Positions 39,640-50,330 are shown, numbered from the stretch's first letter. The stretch: DNA of 64,000 nt from Macrosoma leucophasiata (GCA_036365455.1 JAWQUS010000022.1:1426001-1490000); one strand, 5' to 3'. Notes: generated by a model not told the origin, from the sequence alone. Made by a program: numbers and translations.

Positions 39640-40316
39640 CTGTTTATTTATAAGTCTTTGATAAAAAACATTTTTAAGGGTTATCCTTAAGATATAAAAA
39701 ACACCATCGCGAATAAACTGAATAAAGCGCCACGCCAAAATTAGCCAAATCGGTTTAGCCGTTCTCGAGTTTTAGCGAGACTAACCAACAGCAGTTGATT
39801 TTTATATACCTATATATAGATAGGCACAGAGATAGGTATGTCATGATGATACCAGCCTAACGGGTATCGACACACAGTTATAAAAACTATAAATGATTAT
39901 TGTTTATCCTAAGAAGTTGCAAAAAAAAAATAATTTAAACGGAATATCGCTATATTAATAAATTACAGATCTTTATTTTGTCCGTAAACAATTAAAAAAA
40001 TGACTTCATAACATGATATTTGGTTATAAATGATAGGCAATCAACAGTAAACATATATTAAGTTATGGATGAAAAAAAGTGTCATAAATTTTGGTCCAGA
40101 CGTCATGTCATGACTTGTAAAAAACCTTGCGCGTTCTAGAATGTTGTTCCGTTTAATTAAACCGTGAACTTATGGATGGTATTATTTATATAATTTTTAG
40201 CAGTCGAAGTGAACAAAGATATTAGACAAGTAAAATCTTTGATCTTTAAGTTCAAAATGGAGAGCAATGGCTGCGGAATGCATCAGAACATAGGTGCTGA
40301 TTGTGGGAACTGGTCT
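39640..40316. other. Mostly unassigned
   Basis: Apart from the T fragment at 39733-39812, no family or gene recognised. Confidence 0.5.
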
Positions 40317-40324
40317 ATTGTGGT

Positions 40325-40635
40325 CATAGAGCAACACGGGACACCGGCCGCGGCGGACCGGAGGGGAGTAGGGAGTAGCCATATGCAGTCTTTCCCCTCT
40401 GTCAAAGAACAAGACCAAATGGTCCTATGCCTGCCGCCCAGATATTTAAATTATTTATATATTTTGTTAGTCATGGTGTGAGTTTCGTAGTAGGAATAGA
40501 CGATTTTTGTAGTGTGTGTGTGTGTGTCAGACGTATTTCCCTCCGAAAAAAATGACAGACTGATTTGCATCGGTAATAAACGCTATGGCTACCTCCGTCC
40601 GGTCCGCCGCGACCGGTGGACCGAGCTGCTTTATG
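40325..40635 (+). mobile_element. MITE-E, full-length, 8-bp TSD
   Basis: CATAGAGCAACACGGG to CTGCTTTATG. Flanks ATTGTGGT (40317-40324) and GTTGTGGT (40636-40643) match at 7 of 8. Confidence 0.88.
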
Positions 40636-40683
40636 GTTGTGGTTTAATATAAAATTATAATAATATAGGTAATATCTTCTATC

Positions 40684-40819
40684 ATAGAGCAACGCGGGCC
40701 ACCGGCCGCCGCGGCTTACCGGATGGGAGTAGCCATAGCGTTTATTACCGATGCAAAACAGTCTGTCATTTTTTGCGAGGGGAAATGCGTGTGGCACACA
40801 CACACACTACAACAATCGA
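40684..40819 (+). mobile_element. MITE-E left half
   Basis: 'catagagcaacgcgggccac' to 'cacacacactacaacaatcg', truncated at LINE-P. Confidence 0.82.
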
Positions 40820-40825
40820 CTGAAC

Positions 40826-41158
40826 TGTTCGACATGGTACAACCGTCTCCTTTCCTACACCGTACTACCCGCCGAAGAGAGAAGTTTCACTCTCACCGAC
40901 TGGACACCTGGCAGTGCTCAACGGTGCGGTTTTCACGGTCGTTCCTGCCCAGAATGTGGAAATTGGGAACGAACTTCCCTCTGAGGTGTTCCCTCGGTGC
41001 TACAATATGGGGTTCTTCAAAAATGGCGTCAAAAGAGTCCTTCAGGGCTGACAGCGCGTTGGCAACTCCCCTGGTATTGCAAGTGTTCATAGGCGACGGT
41101 GACCACTTTCCACCAGGTGGCCCGTCTGCTTCTCTGTCAACCTTCAGTCAAAAATAAA
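40826..41158 (+). mobile_element. LINE-P 3' end
   Basis: Encodes LFDMVQPSPFLHRTTRRREK followed by a frameshifted LINE-P C-terminus, then the tail 'ggcgacggtgaccactttcc'. It is joined directly to a MITE-E fragment at about 40820. Confidence 0.8.
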
Positions 41159-41213
41159 ATCTCCTAGACATATATTATCGCGTCAAGAAGTAATTCCTAC
41201 GTCAGACCCTTAA

Positions 41214-41360
41214 CCCTCCCAGCGAGAGCCTCTTGGGATGTGGGTCGAGGCTCTTCGCTATCAGTTCATTGCCCGACACGACTATCTGCCAAACGAACCA
41301 CGTCCCGCATGGCGACAAACTCGTGATGCAATTAAAAATCCTAATATTATTCTTAATTAA
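41214..41360 (+). pseudogene. Coding-like C-terminal fragment, unknown
   Basis: An open frame of 48 codons after a stop, ending at TAA 41358-41360. It contains GMWVEALRYQFIARHDYLPN followed by EPRPAWRQTRDAIKNPNI. Its rich W/Y/R/P content looks protein-like, but there is no start or splice support and the upstream frame is closed. It could be the end of an old transposon or host gene. Not recognised. Confidence 0.25.
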
Positions 41361-41420
41361 CCGACCTTATGAACTTTGTATCGCCTTAGAACTATATAAT
41401 GTTTAAAATACAACAATAAC

Positions 41421-41752
41421 GTGCATAATAATAATGGCAATCCATTATAGATACGTCCCACTGCTGGGCACGAGGCTCTCTCCTTTTTGGGGGGAGGCCT
41501 GAAGCTTACTCCACCACGCTGCTCCAATGCGGGTTGGTGGAGATACGGGTTAGTTGCCAACCCGCTCCGACAAAGTTTAACAATTACTATCTGTTGATAG
41601 CAACCGTGACCGACGGCTTAACGTGCCCTCCAAAGTACGGAAACACGCATTTTAATTTGCCACTAGGGGTCACGTTTCACACACGCGACCGCGCCCTCCC
41701 GTATCGCTTAATTAACCGAATAGATCGTTTACCACACCAGCCGCGGGGCTCA
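41421..41752 (-). mobile_element. SINE-D
   Basis: Minus strand, 'cccactgctgggcacgaggc' to 'agatcgtttaccacaccagc'. A deletion removes the 'ttttcaaaccgcccataagg' region. Confidence 0.83.
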
Positions 41753-41754
41753 CT

Positions 41755-41801
41755 CTCTTCATACCCCTGTTAGGGACCTGGCGTGAAGATACATACATAC
41801 G
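41755..41801 (+). mobile_element. LINE-L 3' tail fragment
   Basis: 'ttagggacctggcgtgaaga' then 'tacatacatacg': only the terminal ~45 bases remain. Confidence 0.65.
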
Positions 41802-41846
41802 TAAAGTAAGGAAATAATAATTTTAGGGCATTTTCCCTACACAATT

Positions 41847-42046
41847 TTTTTTGACGTGACAACGTCTTAAATTAGGTTGCGGCTCGGAGTCACTCATGAA
41901 AAAGTGTAACGCCCGGTAACGTAACGATGAGTCACCGAACGAGAGAGAGGCCTGCCGGACCGGCGAATGCCTTTCTACCGAGAAAAAGACGTTGTCACGT
42001 AAAATCTTCGCCCGTGAAACCGACTTTACAGGCAACCAGTTTTTCA
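41847..42046 (-). mobile_element. MITE-I, single unit
   Basis: Minus-strand copy, 'tttttgacgtgacaacgtct' to 'ctttacaggcaaccagtttt'. Confidence 0.9.
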
Positions 42047-42053
42047 AGATTTT

Positions 42054-42317
42054 CTCTGGTGGTAGTGCTCAAGAGCGTAGGCACCGCATTACCTAATCTA
42101 TCTACCTCCAAATGGCAGTGCTCAGCACTACCGTGTTCCAGTTAGATGGTAATGTATGGCTCCGTAATAACTTTTTTTATATCATGGAGTTAGCAAACAA
42201 GCATGCATTTTTTTACTGTTGGTAGAGCACCAGTGATGCAGTTCGCGGGCGTAGGCACCACCGCATTACCTACCTTATATACTTGCAGCTAAATGGTAGT
42301 GTTCAGCACTATCGTAA
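42054..42317. mobile_element. Three Rep-A scraps
   Basis: Plus-strand Rep-A2 5' half 42054-42170, minus-strand tail scrap 42171-42207 ('gcaaacaagcatgcat'), plus-strand 5' half 42210-42317 ('ttggtagagcaccagtgatg'). Confidence 0.72.
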
Positions 42318-42540
42318 TTTTGTTTTTCAATTTTTGTCTGTTTGTCTGTCTGTCTATTTGTCCCCGCTAATCTCGGGATCGGCTGTACCGATTTTGACGC
42401 GGCTTTCACTGACAGATAGTCTATGTAATAAGGAGTAACTTAGGCTATTTTTATACTAGCTGCGCCCACGACTTCGTCCGGGTAGATACTGAACAACAAT
42501 AAATTCTCACGCGGACGAAGTCGCAGGCACAGCTAGTAAA
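42318..42540 (+). mobile_element. Repeat AA, 3' part
   Basis: 'ttgtccccgctaatctcggg' to 'gacgaagtcgcaggcacagc' then 'tagt'. The CTAG end suggests a Helitron-like origin. Confidence 0.7.
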
Positions 42541-42727
42541 ATATTTATATTATTTATTGCGCCATAAACAAATATTTTTTTAATAAAATATTCATTGGAA
42601 ATCGCGATAGATGAGGCAATGGACCTTCAATGTAAAAGGTTTTATGTGACAAGTAAAGCTTACTCCACATTCACGCTGGCTGGCCGTGAGTGAGGAACCA
42701 ATTTTAATCTTTTCTTTTTCAAGTGCT

Positions 42728-42779
42728 TGTATCTTCACGCCAAGTCCCATAAGGGGCAGGCAGAGAGTGGGAAGCGCCA
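42728..42779 (-). mobile_element. LINE-L 3' tail fragment
   Basis: 'tatcttcacgccaagtccca' to 'gagtgggaagcgcca' on the minus strand. Confidence 0.65.
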
Positions 42780-42887
42780 TTTTATTTGTCTTACTAATAA
42801 AAATAAAATATCGACTACCACAATGTATATCGCTTTTTCTGTGTTGGTACCTATTTGCAAATGTAGGTAGGGGAATTTACTTTATAG

Positions 42888-43237
42888 ATTTGAAAGAATC
42901 ATGGCAAGTTTCATACATTGATTTGTACAAAAAAAGTTAGAAAAAGGTACATGGTAAAACGGATTATAAATATTATCTAGGGAATCTAAAGAACATTTTC
43001 TGGCATTTAAAATATTTTTAAATCACCGGAATAAAAATCGTCTTTCCTAACAACAGCAGAAGCACTCCATACTAAAGTTCAATTTCAAACTTTTTATTCC
43101 GGGGTGTTAAAAATATTTTAAGTATCAGGAAATGTTGTTTAGGTTCACTGGATAATATTTCCATGCTGATTTACCGTGTACCTTTTTTTCATTTTTTCTG
43201 TACAAATCTTGCCATGATCCTTTGAAAGTCTGTCAAT
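42888..43237. repeat. 350-bp imperfect foldback
   Basis: The left arm (about 42890-43035) and right arm (about 43090-43237) pair over ~145 bases at roughly 80%. Matches include 'gaatcatggcaag'/'cttgccatgatcc', 'aaggtacatggtaaa'/'tttaccgtgtacct' and 'ggaataaaa'/'ttttattcc'. Possibly a MITE, or a source of hairpin RNA. Confidence 0.8.
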
Positions 43238-43503
43238 ACCTATCATAGATTTAGTATAACAATACTACACCTGCGATCATCATGCTTATTTTGTAGTATT
43301 TTATAAATGTTATTATAATGTAGGTAATATAATATTGTACCTACTAATCCAAAAAAATCGCAAAGGCTAAAAATATAATTTTGTAAATAATATTTTGTCT
43401 CCCGAAATCAACTGATCAATTTTTTATTAAAGTTATGATTAATGAGTAGGTATGTACCGCCATCATTTTGACATCTGTCAATTTCAATTTAAAAACGGAA
43501 CCA

Positions 43504-43898
43504 GTTTTTTTTTTTTTTTTGTTATGGCGTCGCTATTACGCATATTGCCAGTGTCAACTAAAACGATATTTCGTATTTAATTAAGCAGCGTAAAAGTTAG
43601 TATAATATATTATGTCATCTTGTATAATATGTAAGTATTAAGTATATAAATTATCAAGTATAATATGTCAGTCAAGTGAGTTACAATCAAGTTATTCGAG
43701 TAAAGCGATGGCTACTTTACCAGAACATTTACAATGAAGTTTTGGAGGCAACCTGAAAGGTCGTGTTTTCGCACTGTTATTCTATTTCACTATACACGGG
43801 CACTGTAATAAACTTATATCAAACAAAATGCCACCAACTTTATTCAATATAACTTAAAAATACACCATACGCCTCTTTCAAGGTTCCCGCCAAAACTC
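43504..43898 (-). mobile_element. Rep-M retroposon
   Basis: Minus strand, T-run then 'gttatggcgtcgctattacg' to 'aggttcccgccaaaact'. CCAGTTT occurs at both ends as a possible TSD. Confidence 0.88.
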
Positions 43899-43918
43899 CA
43901 GTTTGATTCTACTTAAAA

Positions 43919-44035
43919 CCTTATTGATTTTTTTTTCGTTCTAGTGCCATTGCTGTAACGCATATTGCCAGTGTCAAGTAAAACGATATTTTGTATTCGT
44001 ATTTAAGCAACGTAAAAGGAGAGAATATGTAATAA
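43919..44035 (-). mobile_element. Rep-M 3' fragment
   Basis: Minus strand, 'ccattgctgtaacgcatatt' to 'aagcaacgtaaaag', cut by MITE-F. Confidence 0.78.
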
Positions 44036-44705
44036 TACTACGTATAGAATGGACATTTTGACGTCCCGTCCGATTTGCTCGCATCACTCAACCCCTTCCC
44101 CTCTTATGGGCGACGGTTGGTATTTTCTACGTGCTACGCACACAGGTGCGCGTGTAAATACACGTCACTGATTGATGTCTGTGTAAAATAAACCAAAGGA
44201 GATGTTGCGAGTTCGGCTCTGGTTCGTACATGTCCTCAAAAAATGGGTAAATTAAAGAAGAATCCAAAAAAAATACAATTAATTTATTCAAGAATATATT
44301 TTTGAGTTACAACCACATTTAATTATAAAGATTTTATCATTTTCAACTATGTTAAACATGGCGGCGATACAGCCGACACTTGAGATCAATCGATTTTGAT
44401 AGTATTTAGAAAATATTACTTTTTTCTCCAAGTTCTATAATAAAAATACAATTTAAAAAATGAAAATGTCAAAATGACATCGCCGGCCATATTCGCCATG
44501 TTAGTTTTGAGTTGCAATTCTAACTGCAAATAATGTTTTGTAACTGCAAACAAAGCTAAATAAGTGAAAATATGCAGTGAAAAACGTTTTTATATTGATT
44601 TTGCCTGTTTAATGATATTGTATACATGGCCGGAGGTCCATACATTTTTGCAACATCTCCTTTAGCGTTTGTATGGAACTTTGGTGGAGTGTCCGCGGCG
44701 TGGTA
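44036..44705 (+). mobile_element. MITE-F split by MITE-N
   Basis: 'agagaatatgtaataatact' to 'gatgtctgtgtaaaataaac', resuming at 'agcgtttgtatggaactttg' (44664) after MITE-N. Confidence 0.87.
44195..44663. mobile_element. MITE-N, full-length
   Basis: TIR AAAGGAGATGTTGC and its complement GCAACATCTCCTTT. Contains 'acatggcggcgatacagccg'. It is inserted in MITE-F. Confidence 0.9.
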
Positions 44706-44771
44706 TTGCGGTGGTGCGAGCATCTCACTGGGACTCTTCTCTATTATTTTCGAGATGGGGTATTAAAACAT

Positions 44772-45249
44772 TTACACTCACAGCCCCACACTAGGTATAA
44801 ACTAGTGTGGTGGGTGCCGTTTTTTTGTATGTCTATAGGTTGACAGACAAGCAAACGGGCCACCGGATGGAAAGTGGTCACCGTCGCCTATGAACTTTTG
44901 CAACACCAGGGGAGTTGCCAACGCGCTGCCAGCCCTGAAGGACTCTTTAGACGCCATTTTTGAAGAACCCTATAATGTAGCACCCAGGGATCACTCAAAG
45001 GGAAGTCTGTTGTACACACACAACACATATAAAAACACCCAGACCCGAAATAAATATCTGTATAAAGATCGGCATACAAATATCTGTCCCGATGCGGGGA
45101 TCGAACCCGAGACCCTTCGAATCAAGCTATTTTTTTTTAATTTGTAAATTTCTCATTCTTTATAAATATTTGTCCTGATGCGGGAATCGAACCCGAGACC
45201 CTTCGAATCAAGCATTTTTTTTTAAATTTGTAAATTTCTCATTCTTTTT
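44772..45249 (-). mobile_element. SINE-C split by LINE-P, head duplicated
   Basis: Halves at 44772-44825 and 45005-45135. The head region with its T-rich flank (45078-45163) is repeated at 45164-45249 ('gatgcgggaatcgaacccga'), a tandem duplication of about 86 bp. Confidence 0.8.
44826..45004 (-). mobile_element. LINE-P tail inserted in SINE-C
   Basis: Minus-strand LINE-P end ('gacagacaagcaaacgggcc' to 'tataatgtagcacccaggga') interrupts a SINE-C whose two halves lie at 44772-44825 and 45005-45135. Confidence 0.8.
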
Positions 45250-45263
45250 AAATTAAAAAAAAA

Positions 45264-45489
45264 AAGTTAAAACATACGTAACTACGTAAATGTAACTTAA
45301 ATGTAATCCCCGAAGGGGTAGGCAGCGGTAAATGCATGCTTTCAAGCATACATGCAAACACCCACGATTCGCCGGTTACGTTTTGGTCCATGTTATAAAT
45401 AGGTGGTAGACTTCGAGGTACTGGGCAATTACCGGAAAATGGAAAAATCCCAATGGAACCAGAGATAAGGGACTTTACACCAGAATAAT
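45264..45489 (-). mobile_element. SINE-B, 5'-truncated
   Basis: Minus strand: 'taatccccgaaggggtagg' to 'aaccagagataagggacttt'. The tRNA head is missing. Confidence 0.8.
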
Positions 45490-45544
45490 CTATACTTTTT
45501 TTACGTACCTACATTTAAAAAAAAAATGTGTTTAGAATCTAGAA

Positions 45545-46100
45545 AGAAAGAAAGAAATAGTTTATTTTTTGACACACGCCATACATCACTAAATACCTAA
45601 ATGAACAATAATAATAAAAACATTAAAAAAACAGAAAAAACGTAATAATAAAACAGAGAAGACAACTTAACACAACGGCATGATGGATGTGTGAGACCAA
45701 AAAAATGGTACCCATCTCATCTGATTGCTGTAGTTGGCACTACAGCGCTGGTGTTCTGATGGGACCACCGTAAGTGGCTTTGCGAACTACAAGCCGCCCA
45801 ACTACACAAAACCTCCACGCATATAGGTCGCGCCAGGTAAAAAGAACGCTGGCGGTCAAGCTGCGCGTCATGTGTTTTTATTTCATTTTATGTTATTCTA
45901 TGTAATATAGTTTTCAATCTGCCTACCAATACACGAAACCGCAAGCGAAAGCTAGATCAAAAATAAACCAATAGGGCTAGTACTTTCGTGCGCGAGTGTA
46001 CCGATGCGCGAACACATCCCTTCTACTTTCTTCCAGCGTTCTTTTTACGTGGCGCGACCTATACTAATGTTATATTTGTATACAATGTCAAAAAAAAGTA
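45545..46100 (-). mobile_element. Rep-U (LINE-like tail) hosting MITE-S
   Basis: 'aagaaagaaagaaatagttt' tail repeats, then 'cagcgctggtgttctgatgg' to 'acacaaaacctccacgca', MITE-S, then 'ctaatgttatattt'. Confidence 0.75.
45824..46061. mobile_element. MITE-S, full-length, TA TSD
   Basis: Also 238 bp and almost identical to the 17637 copy (seen differences: ccagg/ccacg near the left end, aacacatc/aacgcatc near the right). It is inserted in a Rep-U whose uninterrupted relative at 57275-57290 shows the empty TA site. Confidence 0.93.
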
Positions 46101-46497
46101 ATTGAATGGTTGTTAACATTGACATATTATTATAATCAACTTGAATGTTTAGTAAATCACTCATAGACACACACACACACACACACACAACTACTACAAC
46201 ATACCTCTCCTAGCGTTATTTTTCTTTTTTTTGCCTCTTTTCATTTACTAACATATAATTTGTTTTACACATTAAATTTATATTTTATACATTTGGTGTA
46301 CACATAAGTAAATAACTAGGTTTCTTTATAACTTGTTATGGAAGAGCGGTGCTGCCTAACACAAGCAAACTTGTTGCTTAAAAGGTAACTCCGACCACTG
46401 ATTACTATAATTTTATAACTTTGTTACTGAATAAATATTTTTATATTTATATTTTGATGTTACGTAATATTACGTAAATAAATTATAATAAAAAATA
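46100..46497. other. Unassigned AT-rich sequence
   Basis: Holds the (AC)n run; nothing else visible. Confidence 0.5.
46171..46192. repeat. (AC)n microsatellite
   Basis: About 11 CA units in an AT-rich gap. Confidence 0.9.
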
Positions 46498-47111
46498 TGC
46501 CTCCGCCTAGGCACATCATGCTGCGCTCCGCATCGCTGCCCCTGTGGTGAAGCTGTCGACCGCCTGGGGCACCATGGTCTCTCCTGCGGTAGAAGTGCCG
46601 GCAGATTCACCAGGCACGCCAAATTAAATGACATTCTGCGCCGAGCCCTTTCCACCGCCAGTGTACCGGCCATATTAGAACCCAACGGCCTGACACGTGA
46701 CGATGGAAGGAGACCGGACGGTATATCATTGATGCCCTGGAAGATGGGTAGGCCTTTGGTGTGGGATGCAACTTGCGTTGACACCTTAGCGCCATCCCAT
46801 CTTCCAAGCACGGCGTGCTCCGCTGGCACTGCTGCTGCAACTGCGGAGACCCTGAAACAGCGCAAATATAGTACCCTTCCAGAGGACTGTATATTTGTGC
46901 CTTTCGGGGTCGAAACTCTTGGCCCAGTGCTCGGCTCTTATTCAAAGAGATCGCGAAAAGGCTGGTCGACACTTCCCGTGACCAGAGGGCTGGCCAATTT
47001 TTAGGTCTAAGAATCAGCATTGCCATCCAACGAGGCAATGCTGCCAGCCTTCTGGGTACCATAACACAGGAAGGCAGTGATGCGGAATTTTTAGACGCAT
47101 GTTGTTTTTAG
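46498..47111 (+). pseudogene. Retroelement polyprotein C-terminal relic, one frameshift
   Basis: The frame starting near 46498 carries a Cys/His cluster ([20 protein letters not shown]), then GLSC, an R-H-x3-N stretch, and EPNGL...RRPDG...W...[17 protein letters not shown]. This matches a C-terminal module of reverse-transcriptase polyproteins found in many invertebrate genomes; RPDG plus VWDAT looks like a PD-(D/E)XK-type nuclease core (inference). Near 46935-46950 the frame shifts by one base. The new frame keeps family motifs ([16 protein letters not shown], then LRISIAIQRGNAASLLGT) and ends at a natural stop, TAG 47109-47111. There is no RT domain upstream and the flanks are AT-rich. It reads as a 5'-truncated, recently inactivated insert. 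ORFs on the other strand here are shadows. Confidence 0.72.
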
Positions 47112-47230
47112 TTTAGTTTTAACTTTATATTATGTAAATATTATTTAAATATATTTTAATATTTTCTCTAGTAAAGATTGTAATACATACCGATCACACA
47201 TAACAAATAAATTAAATACACAATAAAATT

Positions 47231-47303
47231 ACACACTCTCTGCCTACCCCTTTAGGGACCTGGCGCGAAGATAAAGACACATTGACATACACATACATAC
47301 ATA
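47231..47303 (+). mobile_element. LINE-L 3' tail fragment
   Basis: 'actctctgcctacccctt' to 'ggcgcgaagataaagac', followed by degenerate 'acatacatacata' repeats. Confidence 0.75.
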
Positions 47304-47366
47304 GTTAATCCAAATATTTGGTGGCGTGGTATCAAACATCTAAACACAAAATTAACTAAAGCAAAT

Positions 47367-47787
47367 TTGAGTTTTAGGCGGGAACCTTGAAACAGGCGTA
47401 TGGTGCTCTTATTTTATTTCATTTTCTTGGTGTATTTATAAGTTATATTGAATAAAGTTGGTGGCATTTTGTTTGATATAAGTTTATTACAGTGCCCGTG
47501 TATAGTGAAATAGAATAACAGTGCGAAAACACGACCTTTCAGGTTGCCTCCAAAACTTCATTGTAAATGTTCTGGTAAAGTAGCCATCGCTTTACTCGAA
47601 TAACTTGATTGTAACTCACTTGACTGACATATTATACTTGATAACTTATATACTTAATACTTACATATAATACTTGATGACTATATTATACTAACTTTTA
47701 CGCTGCTTAAATAAATACGGAATATCGTTTTACTTGACACTGGCAATATGCGTAATAGCGATGCCATAACAAAAAAAAAAAAAAAAA
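47367..47787 (+). mobile_element. Rep-M retroposon, 13-bp TSD
   Basis: Same element between perfect AACTAAAGCAAAT repeats (47354-47366, 47788-47800), ending in ~18 A. Confidence 0.93.
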
Positions 47788-48036
47788 AACTAAAGCAAAT
47801 GATAAACAGATTAGAAACAAGTAATATGTAGTTTCCCTCCATTTTATCCTATCAACTTCACACAAACTAAACACAATTAACCAACCCAACTAGAGAGAAC
47901 GTCCGTTACGTAAGGATTTCATCACTTTAAGTCCATCTCAGATTAACTGTGTCACCCGGTTATGCATCGCGGCGTTTCTTTCTTTTGTTTTTATTATACT
48001 TTAGAATAATATCGTTAGTTTAGTATTTGTTTTGAC

Positions 48037-48250
48037 TGCCTCAGTAACCTAGTGGTAGCAGGCCACTACTACTCCGCTGGGGTCCTGGGTTCGATTCCTG
48101 TGTCGGGGGATATTAGAGATAACGGTGTAAAATCCTTTAACTCTGGTTCTGTTTGGATGTTTCCTTTTTCTTTAAGTTTCCCAGTACCTCAGTTTGGTAT
48201 TGCATGCATTCAAGGTATGAAACACTCACGATTCGCCGGTTACGTAACAA
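48037..48250 (+). mobile_element. SINE-B, internally deleted
   Basis: Head with both boxes ('ggttcgattcctgtgtcgg'), then a shortened body joining directly to 'gcattcaaggtatgaaacac'. The LINE-L-like tail is missing. Confidence 0.75.
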
Positions 48251-48611
48251 AACGTTGAAAGTGCACAATCACACAAACATGCGCCTCAACTAGGCTCCTA
48301 AGCGGTTCTCGCGGTGCTGCAGCTCCGAGTCACACCGCGGACACTCCGCCAAAATTCCATACAAACGCGTAATTTGGTCTCTATTACACAGACATCAATC
48401 AGTGACGTGTATTTACACGTGCACCTATGTGCGTAGCACGTAGAATATACGTTGGTATATTCTACGTCGCCCATATGAGGGGAGGAGAATGGTTGGGGCG
48501 AAGAAATCGGGCGGGACGTCGAAGTGTCCATTCTATACGTAGTATTATTACATATTCTCTGTCCGTCGATGCGCATGTTTGTGTGAGTGTGCCGTTTTGT
48601 ACGTAGTTTCC
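48245..48611. mobile_element. MITE-G hosting MITE-F, ends lost
   Basis: 'acaaaacgttgaaagtgcac' and 'atgcgcatgtttgtgtgagt' flank MITE-F; the outer termini are missing. Confidence 0.75.
48336..48561 (-). mobile_element. MITE-F in MITE-G
   Basis: 'acaccgcggacactccgcca' to 'tattacatattctctg'. MITE-G halves flank it (48245-48335, 48562-48611). Confidence 0.84.
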
Positions 48612-48732
48612 GGGCGTTAGGCTGACCGGACCGCTCCGGTCGCCCTAATTAGGACCCTAATTCCCTAAATGTTATTACACTACCCTGACCCTTGCTATCG
48701 TACCTTGAATACCGTGCCGTGCAATTAGACCA
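48612..48732. mobile_element. MITE-O piece
   Basis: 'gctccggtcgccctaattag' to 'gaataccgtgccgtgcaatt'. Confidence 0.73.
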
Positions 48733-49001
48733 TTAACATAGGGGGGTCAATAAACTTATTCTGAAAGTAGGTTAGTTGCCTAATATAAACATTATGTGTA
48801 TTATTTAATGTAGTATTACTTAAAGTATGAGTAATGTAAGTAATTAAGTAATACTGTAGCGTGCATTAAATATAGGCGAATAGATAGTTTACCTCACTAC
48901 CTCGTCCAAAAATTACCTAATTTAAATATTAAAAAAAAAAGTTAAATATTCAAAATAATAGATTTAACTCGTTCTTAACATATTTCTAAAGAAACGCCCT
49001 T

Positions 49002-49437
49002 ACTGGTGGTAGATCTCCAGTGACGGAGGTCGCGGGCATATGCACCACCGCATTACCTAACAACACCGCGGACACTTCGCCAAAATTCGATACAAACGCT
49101 TGAGTTTGTCTCTATTACACAGACATCAATCAGTGACGTGTATTTACACGCGCACCTGTGTGCGTAGTACGTAGAGAATACCAACCGTCGCCCATAAGAG
49201 GGGAGGAGATTGGGTGAGGCGGGGAAATCAGGCGGGACGTCGTAGTGTCCATTCTATACGTTGTAGCATTACATATTCTCTGACCTAACCTACTTGCCGC
49301 AGTTGCCGCTAAATGGTAGGTATTGTTCGTCTATCGTGTTTTGGTTAGGTGGTAATATAGGTACCTGTAGGTAATTTCTGGTCAGAGGCATTACTACTTA
49401 GGCCGGTAGTCGCAACGCATCTTCATTGATATCTTTG
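49002..49437 (+). mobile_element. Rep-A split by MITE-F
   Basis: Halves 49002-49062 and 49283-49437. The MITE-F lies between ACCTAACA/ACCTAACC repeats. Confidence 0.8.
49063..49282 (-). mobile_element. MITE-F in Rep-A, 8-bp TSD
   Basis: ACACCGCGGACAC to ACATATTCTCTG. Flanks ACCTAACA and ACCTAACC. Confidence 0.86.
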
Positions 49438-49472
49438 TTTATTGAAGACCTTTATTTACAGTAGATAATTAT

Positions 49473-49811
49473 TGAAATAAAACTATTTTTACGGATTTAT
49501 CTCGCGTATATTAAACTAAAATGATTTTTATAATCAACCCGACGTTTCGGTCGGGTTGATTTTAAAAATTATTGTGTTAATCCCGAACGCTACGCAAGGC
49601 GTTTACGAAATCGATGGAGGTAGCTACATATAATTCTTTCAAACTTCTGTCAGACAAATGTCACCTCAGTCTGCCCGGGACAACGGAAGCTGAAAAGCGA
49701 CCGAAACGTCGGGTTGATTTTAAAAATCATTTTAGTTTAATATACGCGAGATAAATCCGTAAAAATAGTTTTATTTCAATGAGTGTAGCTCGCGAAAACC
49801 TAAGAACATAT
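49473..49811. mobile_element. Foldback J with longer loop
   Basis: Arms extended by 'aatcaacccgacgtttcggt' and its complement around a ~130-base centre; same right-hand end. Confidence 0.83.
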
Positions 49812-49867
49812 CATAGAAGCTAATTACTTACCATCAATATAAATTGTAAATTGTCTTTGTTTCGGTG

Positions 49868-50097
49868 GACACGTTAACGACAAGCCGTCGGTCCCGGTTG
49901 CTATCGATAGATATCAGTTGTTAAACCTTGTCGGAGGCCTTATGGGCGGTTTGAAAACATCCGACAGCGGGTTGGTCACTAGCCCGTATCTCTACCAACC
50001 CGCATTGGAGCAGCGTGGTGGAGTAAGTTCCAGGCTTCCCCCCAAAAAGGGGAGAGACTCGTGCCCAGCAGTGTGACGTACAAGGGTTGCCATTACA
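49868..50097 (+). mobile_element. SINE-D, 5'-truncated
   Basis: 'acacgttaacgacaagccgt' to 'gtgcccagcagtgtgacgta'. Confidence 0.83.
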
Positions 50098-50124
50098 AAC
50101 ATTATAACATTTTACATTAAATGG

Positions 50125-50330
50125 TAGTGTTCAGCACTATCGTATTTCGGTCAGGTGGTAATGTACGGCCCTGTAATTTCCGGCACAGAGGTATAATACC
50201 TCAGGCCTCAGGAGTGGTAACGCATCTGCATTTTGACTTTGGTCTTTGTGTAGATCGCTATAGGCTGCAGTCATCACTTAACATCAATGTTAACTTCGTG
50301 CTAGTTTGCAACTTCCATTGCATTAAAAAA
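50125..50330 (+). mobile_element. Rep-A, 5'-truncated
   Basis: 'tagtgttcagcactatcgta' to 'aacttccattgcattaaaa'. Confidence 0.85.

Noticed and set aside
40195..40320. Possible exon after 'aatttttagcag'
   Set aside because: Open frame exists but no donor before MITE-E, weak polypyrimidine tract, composition like the flanks.
46607..47062. 151-codon minus-strand ORF
   Set aside because: Shadow of the retroelement pseudogene, which has family motifs on the plus strand.
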